17,152 bases of DNA from DRVV01 sp038868255. Its GTDB lineage: Archaea; Thermoproteota; Bathyarchaeia; Bathyarchaeales; Bathycorpusculaceae. How positions within the stretch are numbered: the stretch's first letter is position 1; each line of letters begins with the position of its first letter. The notes beneath the pieces were generated by a model, which made no database searches, was not told where the DNA came from, and worked only from the letters and a program-made list of their open reading frames with translations. Where the stretch lies: NCBI GenBank assembly GCA_038868255.1, contig JAWCTJ010000021.1, positions 1-17,152 on the forward strand, in the 5' to 3' direction. Shown here one piece after another: positions 13,086 through 17,152 of the stretch. The translations under genes and the position numbers were made by a program.

Positions 13086-13847
13086 ATGCGTGTTGTCTTT
13101 TTCATAGGGACCGCTGGCTCCGGCAAGTCCTCATTAACGGCGGCATTTGCCGAATGGTTAAGGCTATCTAAGCAGGATGTTGCAATTATAAACTTGGATC
13201 CAGGAGCCCTCACTCTTCCTTATGCGCCTGATGTAGATGTCCGTGACTATGTGGATGTAGATGAACTAATGGAAAAGTATGGTCTCGGTCCAAACGGAGC
13301 GTTAGTGATGGCTGCTGACCTTATAGCTGATGAAATGGAAAAAATCTCAAAGGATGTTGAGGACTTGAAATCTGATATAGCCCTTGTTGACACACCTGGG
13401 CAGATGGAGCTTTTCGCTTTTAGGGCAAGTGGGCCCTACATAGTTCACGAGTTTACTAAGGAGCCTAAGGCAGCAGTTTACCTTTTTGATGCCGTTTTCT
13501 CTTTGAACCCGCTAAATTACGTGTCGAACGTTTTTCTTTCAGCCGCCCTGTACACCCGCTTTTTCATTCCTCAAATCCACGTGCTATCAAAGTGCGACTT
13601 GCTTCCAACAGATGATGTAAATAAGATTGTTGATTGGTCTGCGAATCCAAAATCTCTTGAGTATGCAATCGACCAGAAACTTGAAGGAACAAAGCGCCTC
13701 CTAAGTCGAAACATGATGAAAGCTATATTTCAGCTAGGGCTCAGATTTCTATTGATTCCTGTCTCTGCTAGAACAAACGAGGGAATGATTAACTTTAACA
13801 TGGCATTGGAGCGCATACTTGCTGGAGGCGACAAGTACACATACTAG
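13086..13847 (+). CDS. GPN-loop GTPase
   Basis: A 253-residue GTPase of the GPN family (XAB1/Npa3-like), conserved in archaea and eukaryotes; the eukaryotic proteins act in RNA polymerase II assembly and import, and the archaeal role is open. Walker A is GTAGSGKSS (8-16), the defining GPN loop is Gly68-Pro69-Asn70, switch II is DTPGQME (102-108), the guanine-specificity motif is SKCD (168-171) and PVSA lies near the C-terminus. Two upstream frames open at GTG (13077), but ATG 13086 sits six bases after GGTGA. Its TAG stop interlocks with the stop of the convergent DUF4443 gene. Confidence 0.96.
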   Translation: MRVVFFIGTAGSGKSSLTAAFAEWLRLSKQDVAIINLDPGALTLPYAPDVDVRDYVDVDELMEKYGLGPNGALVMAADLIADEMEKISKDVEDLKSDIALVDTPGQMELFAFRASGPYIVHEFTKEPKAAVYLFDAVFSLNPLNYVSNVFLSAALYTRFFIPQIHVLSKCDLLPTDDVNKIVDWSANPKSLEYAIDQKLEGTKRLLSRNMMKAIFQLGLRFLLIPVSARTNEGMINFNMALERILAGGDKYTY

Positions 13848-14482
13848 TCTAGAAGCGTCCACATGGCAGCCATTGCTCCGTACTCGGCTCTATACACGTC
13901 ATCAGCGCCGCCAATTATAATTACATCATTCTCCTCAGGATTCAATGATCTGACTAACTGCACTATCAAACTAGGGTAATCCCTTGAAACATCATCACTG
14001 ACTGATGGAATAATGAAGCGCCCATCCTTAAAAATTATCGCAGCAGCACCCTTTGCTCCCAACTTTATTGCAGCGTCACGTTGTTCGATCCCTGTGCTGA
14101 CTTTATTACCGCAGTTTTTAACCAGAATCGCAAAATTGTAATCCGCAGGGATCAGCTTGTCCTGTTTGATTTCAACTTTCCCGCCAAACACTTTCTTATA
14201 TCTATCCCAAATTCTTAATCCTTTGGCTGTAAGTCTGCATCCTTCCTTTGAAGTTGAAATCAGCCCAGCCTGTTTCAGCCTCTTAATAATTGTGCGAATG
14301 GCACCTTGCCCGACGTTCAGCTCCTCAGCGAGTTTACCTCGTCCTACAGGGCCTTCCGCTAAAATTTCTAAAACACGTATTAGATGAAGCACCGAAAACG
14401 TTGGAGTTGGACCTGGAGCTTTTTCGTCAGCTATCTCCTCAAAAAAACTCTTAATTTTAACTGGCATATTCTTCACAAACAT
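13844..14482 (-). CDS. Winged-helix protein with DUF4443 C-terminal domain
   Basis: A 212-residue protein. Residues about 28-90 form a winged helix-turn-helix (LHLIRVLEILAEGPVGRGKLAEEL, GAIRTIIKRLKQAGLIS, KGCRL-type wing). Residues about 105-212 match the archaeal DUF4443 domain: NFAILVKNCGNKVSTGIEQRDAAIKLGAKGAAAIIF, then FIIPSVSDDV and DVIIIGGADD, an alpha/beta ligand-binding-like fold. A ligand-responsive transcription regulator is likely; target and ligand are unknown. ATG 14482 or the in-frame ATG 14467 could be the start; TATA-like sequences at about 14494-14530 do not settle it. It shares four bases with the convergent GPN gene and follows the SAM synthetase gene after 77 bases. Confidence 0.83.
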   Translation of the reverse strand: MFVKNMPVKIKSFFEEIADEKAPGPTPTFSVLHLIRVLEILAEGPVGRGKLAEELNVGQGAIRTIIKRLKQAGLISTSKEGCRLTAKGLRIWDRYKKVFGGKVEIKQDKLIPADYNFAILVKNCGNKVSTGIEQRDAAIKLGAKGAAAIIFKDGRFIIPSVSDDVSRDYPSLIVQLVRSLNPEENDVIIIGGADDVYRAEYGAMAAMWTLLD

Positions 14483-14559
14483 AGTTTCAGATGAATGGAT
14501 TATTAAAATTATCTGGAGTTGTATTAATTGATTTTTCCAAACATAATAATAACAGGGTT

Positions 14560-15768
14560 TTAGCAGATGGGCACTTTGCCTTCAGCCAGTTCCGTGCAGA
14601 ATTTATCTATATTCTCAAGTTCAAATTCAAGCACGTTAGCTATTTTACTCTTCACCTTATCTAGAATATTTGGATCCTCTGTAACCACCTGCGCCGCTGC
14701 TACAGCGGGCTGATCTATCGGTTGGCCGATTTTGCTCAAGAGCCAAATATACACTTCTTCAAGTCCCGGCACCTCTTCATAGACGTGCTGGGCAATTTTG
14801 AAGGTGAGGACATTATAGATCTTTCCAACGTGGCTGACTGGATTTTTACCCGCTGCCGCCTCTGAGCAGAATGGTCTGTTAAGGGATATCAGACCATTGA
14901 CACGGTTCCCTCTGCCCACCTGTCCAGAGTCTCCGCTATCCGCGCTTGTACCGAGAACTGTTAGGTATAGTCCGCTTAAACCCCTACCGCGGGTGTCAAG
15001 AGTGTTTAGTTGAATATTCACATTGTTAAAGTCTGTTTTTGCATGTACAAAACGATTTATTTCCTCAAGGATTTTGGCTTTCTTCTCAAAATAGTCATCC
15101 TCGCTGTATATGTATCTATCAACGAAAGCCATGGATATGGTAAGGCTTAGATCGTTATTGTTTCTGTAGCCCATAACTTTTATGTCCTCGCCGGATTCGG
15201 GAAACCTCTGCTTAAACTCCTTAGAGTTCAGAAACTTTTCAGTTTCCAAGACGATCCTCTCGGTTCTCGTCATCGGGGCATAGCCAACAGCAGCTGAAGT
15301 GTCGTTTGCTCCCAGGATTTTTCCTTTTCTCATGAAAATGTCCACAAGTCCAGCTGAACCTGGCTTCAGCTCCACCTGGTACTTCACATGTTTTTCCGGG
15401 TCAACGAACCTCATATTCTTTCTGAACCATTCTTTTGCAACATTTATTGCTATGTTTTCAACATCTATCTCTATCCCTTCGAACTTTGTTGTAGCTCTAT
15501 CGCCGAATATAAAGAGAATAGGCTGAGTCACTATGCCTCCGCCGAATCTGTTCTCAGATTGTCCAGCTACGAGCAGTGACTTGTCCACGTTGTGGTGAAG
15601 TATCGTGCCGGCTTTCTCCAAGTACTCCTTACTTAAGCGTAACGATATTTGCTCCATCACAGTATCACATATATAGTCAGGGTGACCCAACCCTTTCCTT
15701 TCGACAATTTCAAGTTTCTGCTTTTCAATCGGTGTCTGTCTTAAGTTTTCAACCACTATGTTCCGCAA
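14560..15768 (-). CDS. mat: S-adenosylmethionine synthetase, archaeal type
   Basis: A 402-residue archaeal methionine adenosyltransferase, which makes SAM from methionine and ATP in the cytoplasm. It matches the archaeal (not bacterial MetK) family across its length: ERKGLGHPDYICD (ATP site, about 23-35), HHNVDKSLLVAGQSENRFGGG, PGSAGLVDIF, ANDTSAAVGYAPMTRTER and TSADSGDSGQVGRGNRVNGLI. The frame opens at TTG 15792, but TTG 15768 (LRNIVVENL) is chosen because GGAGG lies six bases upstream (15775-15779), the family starts there and a TATA box lies at about 15808-15816. No SAM riboswitch fits in the short leader. It would supply the cofactor of the window's radical SAM proteins. Confidence 0.97.
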   Translation of the reverse strand: MRNIVVENLRQTPIEKQKLEIVERKGLGHPDYICDTVMEQISLRLSKEYLEKAGTILHHNVDKSLLVAGQSENRFGGGIVTQPILFIFGDRATTKFEGIEIDVENIAINVAKEWFRKNMRFVDPEKHVKYQVELKPGSAGLVDIFMRKGKILGANDTSAAVGYAPMTRTERIVLETEKFLNSKEFKQRFPESGEDIKVMGYRNNNDLSLTISMAFVDRYIYSEDDYFEKKAKILEEINRFVHAKTDFNNVNIQLNTLDTRGRGLSGLYLTVLGTSADSGDSGQVGRGNRVNGLISLNRPFCSEAAAGKNPVSHVGKIYNVLTFKIAQHVYEEVPGLEEVYIWLLSKIGQPIDQPAVAAAQVVTEDPNILDKVKSKIANVLEFELENIDKFCTELAEGKVPIC

Positions 15769-15800
15769 GTTAAGCCTCCACAGAGTTCTCAACGTAGCGC

Positions 15801-15820
15801 AAAAACAAATATATGTTTTG
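15801..15820. promoter_or_regulatory. Symmetrical promoter between mat and the DHH gene
   Basis: AAAACA (15802-15807) and TGTTTT (15814-15819) flank the TATA-like core AATATA. In minus orientation it lies at the right distance for mat (initiation near 15790). In plus orientation it could start DHH transcription near 15838, although GCTTTTTACTG (about 15829-15839) is a second candidate that would give a leaderless DHH message. Confidence 0.5.
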
Positions 15821-15857
15821 CCGTTGATGCTTTTTACTGTGGATGTTTTAGGGTTTT

Positions 15858-17060
15858 ATGGGATGCCTTATGTCGATGCCTGATTTTAGACGCTTAACGG
15901 AGCAAGCTGTAAACCTTCTTAGAAGTGAAAAATCCAGGGAGCTTCTTGTGGTGCATCATGATGATGCTGATGGGCTATGCTCAGCTGCGATACTGAAAGA
16001 AGCTTTAATGCGGGAGGGCTTCACGGTTTCAACACTATGCCTCGAGAAAGTTTATCCAGAGGTTATAGCTGACTTACACTCTAAAGCTGGACGCATAATT
16101 CTTTATACCGACATAGGGTCGTCACATGCAGATTTGATATCTGATTTTAACCGGGGGCGCAGCTTGACCATAATTCTTGACCATCACGATCCAAAACCAT
16201 CAAAGGATCCAAGAGTCTTGGATCTAAATCTTGAGAACTTCGGATTTAGAGGTGAGACAGATTTTTCCGGAGCTACATGCTGTTACCTCTTCGCCAAAGC
16301 CCTCAACACAGAAAACCTGGAATTGGCGTACTTGGCTCTTGTTGGAAGTTTCGAAATTCCTGAAGGGTATCTGTCCATAAACAAAACCGTGCTCGATGAA
16401 GCCCTGAAAAATGGTGTTATCAAGATAAAGGGTAAGAACTTCGAGATCTCAAAATTAGATATGAATGTAGACGTCCTTTTCTCTAAGCTTCAGATTTTAG
16501 GCGCGGTAGGATACTATGTAGGCGGGCCTGATCTTGGCATAGATGTTTGCCTGCATGGTGTAAGATCCTATGTTGAAAGGGTTATATCCGATCTTGAAGA
16601 CAAGCGTAAAGTTGCTAATAAAAAGCTTCTAGGAAAACTCTATAGAGAGGGTTTTAATGAGACAGATCATATTCAATGGTTCGAAGCCGGAAAAGTCTAT
16701 GCTGGTATGGGAACAAAGGTTATTGGACAGTTTTGTTCCTTCCTCTCATACCAGGCACGTCTCATAAAACCTGATAAGTACATTCTCGGACTTGTTGATG
16801 TGCCGCCTGAAATTCCCAAATGGGGTAGGCTGAAGGATAATTTTATCAAAGCATCCATGAGGGTGCCTAAAAATATGCAGCAACTCATTGATAGCGGTAA
16901 GCTGCCTGGAGCTGTGGGCCTCTTGGAGGTGGCTTCTAAGAGTTTCGGCATGGCTGATGGGCATCAATATGCCGCAAGCGTTATCGTTCCGGCGGACAAG
17001 AAACTGGATCTTATAAATAATGCTGAGAAAGCTGCGGAGAACTACGGTAAAGGCTCTTAG
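15858..17060 (+). CDS. DHH-family phosphoesterase (RecJ-like)
   Basis: A 400-residue DHH-superfamily protein. Motifs visible are VVHHDDADGLCSA (32-43), YTDIG (83-87), the name-giving DHHDP (108-112) and a C-terminal DHHA1-type region ending in DGHQYAASVIVP, where Gly-His marks the substrate-side motif. These residues bind two metal ions. Archaeal relatives include RecJ/GAN-type nucleases that associate with replication proteins and nanoRNase-like enzymes; which applies here cannot be read from the sequence. The start is ATG 15858 if leaderless; ATG 15870 (MSMPDF) is an alternative. It is divergent from mat and overlaps the stop of the convergent truD by four bases. Confidence 0.9.
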   Translation: MGCLMSMPDFRRLTEQAVNLLRSEKSRELLVVHHDDADGLCSAAILKEALMREGFTVSTLCLEKVYPEVIADLHSKAGRIILYTDIGSSHADLISDFNRGRSLTIILDHHDPKPSKDPRVLDLNLENFGFRGETDFSGATCCYLFAKALNTENLELAYLALVGSFEIPEGYLSINKTVLDEALKNGVIKIKGKNFEISKLDMNVDVLFSKLQILGAVGYYVGGPDLGIDVCLHGVRSYVERVISDLEDKRKVANKKLLGKLYREGFNETDHIQWFEAGKVYAGMGTKVIGQFCSFLSYQARLIKPDKYILGLVDVPPEIPKWGRLKDNFIKASMRVPKNMQQLIDSGKLPGAVGLLEVASKSFGMADGHQYAASVIVPADKKLDLINNAEKAAENYGKGS

Positions 17061-17152
17061 AATCCGGCTTTTACAGGGTTTCGAGGTTTCATAATCTCTC
17101 TGAGAAACACTGATGCGTAGGATCCCCTATGAAGCATAAACATAAGTTTTAT
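17057..17152 (-). CDS. truD: tRNA pseudouridine synthase TruD, C-terminal fragment (window edge)
   Basis: Reading the minus strand from the right edge gives 31 residues in one open frame ending at TAA (17059-17057). It contains GSYASVFLREIMKP, which resembles the GSYAT-x-x-LREFMK signature at the C-terminus of archaeal TruD, the enzyme making pseudouridine 13 in tRNAs. The rest of the gene lies outside the window. The stop interlocks with the TAG of the DHH gene. The short match makes the call probable rather than certain. Confidence 0.75.
   Translation of the reverse strand: MKLMFMLHRGSYASVFLREIMKPRNPVKAGF

Noticed and set aside
12947..13171. 74-codon frame between the CinA-type and GPN genes
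   Set aside because: It runs into the GPN gene in another frame, matches no family, and most of it lies over the GPN promoter and P-loop codons.
15769..15800. SAM riboswitch ahead of the SAM synthetase gene
   Set aside because: The predicted leader is only about 20-25 bases, too short for any known SAM riboswitch class.
1..17152. Mobile element, CRISPR array, prophage or attachment site
   Set aside because: No transposase, integrase or repeat-spacer pattern was seen, and the tRNA gene has no partial duplicate of its 3' end nearby.

Overview
The window is archaeal chromosome, almost wholly coding, with short intergenic gaps. It carries TFB, Alba, Gar1, L7Ae, eL40, eS28, eL24, an archaeal-type S-adenosylmethionine synthetase, an archaeal-type AspRS and a CCA-less initiator tRNA. 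The combination suggests a TACK-group archaeon, possibly a Bathyarchaeia-like lineage; that placement is inference and rests on overall resemblance, not on a phylogeny. There is no sign of mobile elements, CRISPR arrays, prophage or integration sites. Several start codons are TTG or GTG, and TATA-like boxes 20-45 bases upstream help choose between starts.

Layout. Bases 1-2150 (minus strand) are an Alba - Zn/KH RNA-binding protein - AspRS block; AspRS runs off the left edge and lacks only its last few residues. Bases 2324-2688 (plus) hold eL40 and an unlisted 22-residue Lys/Ala-rich peptide gene. Bases 2714-4955 (minus) hold gar1, tfb, a small coiled-coil gene and a DUF116 gene. Bases 5108-5947 (plus) are the L7Ae - eS28 - eL24 ribosomal cluster. 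Bases 6040-7749 (minus) are a radical SAM/SPASM enzyme and, upstream of it, initiator tRNA-Met. Bases 7843-9476 (plus) hold a PAC2-family protein, a two-helix membrane protein and a ribbon-helix-helix-like regulator with a possible V4R-like sensor part. Bases 9568-12003 (plus) hold two tandem PflA-type radical SAM enzymes (AmrS-like and PflX/COG1313-like) and a small zinc-ribbon protein. Bases 12086-13847 (plus) are a CinA/MoaB-type protein and a GPN-loop GTPase. Bases 13844-15768 (minus) are a DUF4443 winged-helix protein and S-adenosylmethionine synthetase. Bases 15858-17060 (plus) are a DHH phosphoesterase, and the last 96 bases are the C-terminal end of truD on the minus strand.

How the genes work together. 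Most of the window is information processing: transcription initiation (TFB), chromatin (Alba), tRNA charging and modification (AspRS, initiator tRNA, TruD), H/ACA RNP and ribosome components (Gar1, L7Ae, eL40, eS28, eL24). Three radical SAM enzymes and the SAM synthetase that would supply their cofactor lie within 10 kb, though nothing shows co-regulation. The least understood material is the 8.9-12 kb stretch (regulator, two radical SAM proteins with the same N-terminal cysteine layout, zinc ribbon), the SPASM enzyme at 6.0-7.6 kb, the DUF116/coiled-coil pair and the 22-residue basic peptide. I see no clear-cut new defence or mobile system here; the best candidates for undescribed biology are these orphan enzymes and the small RNA- or DNA-level signals listed in the findings.
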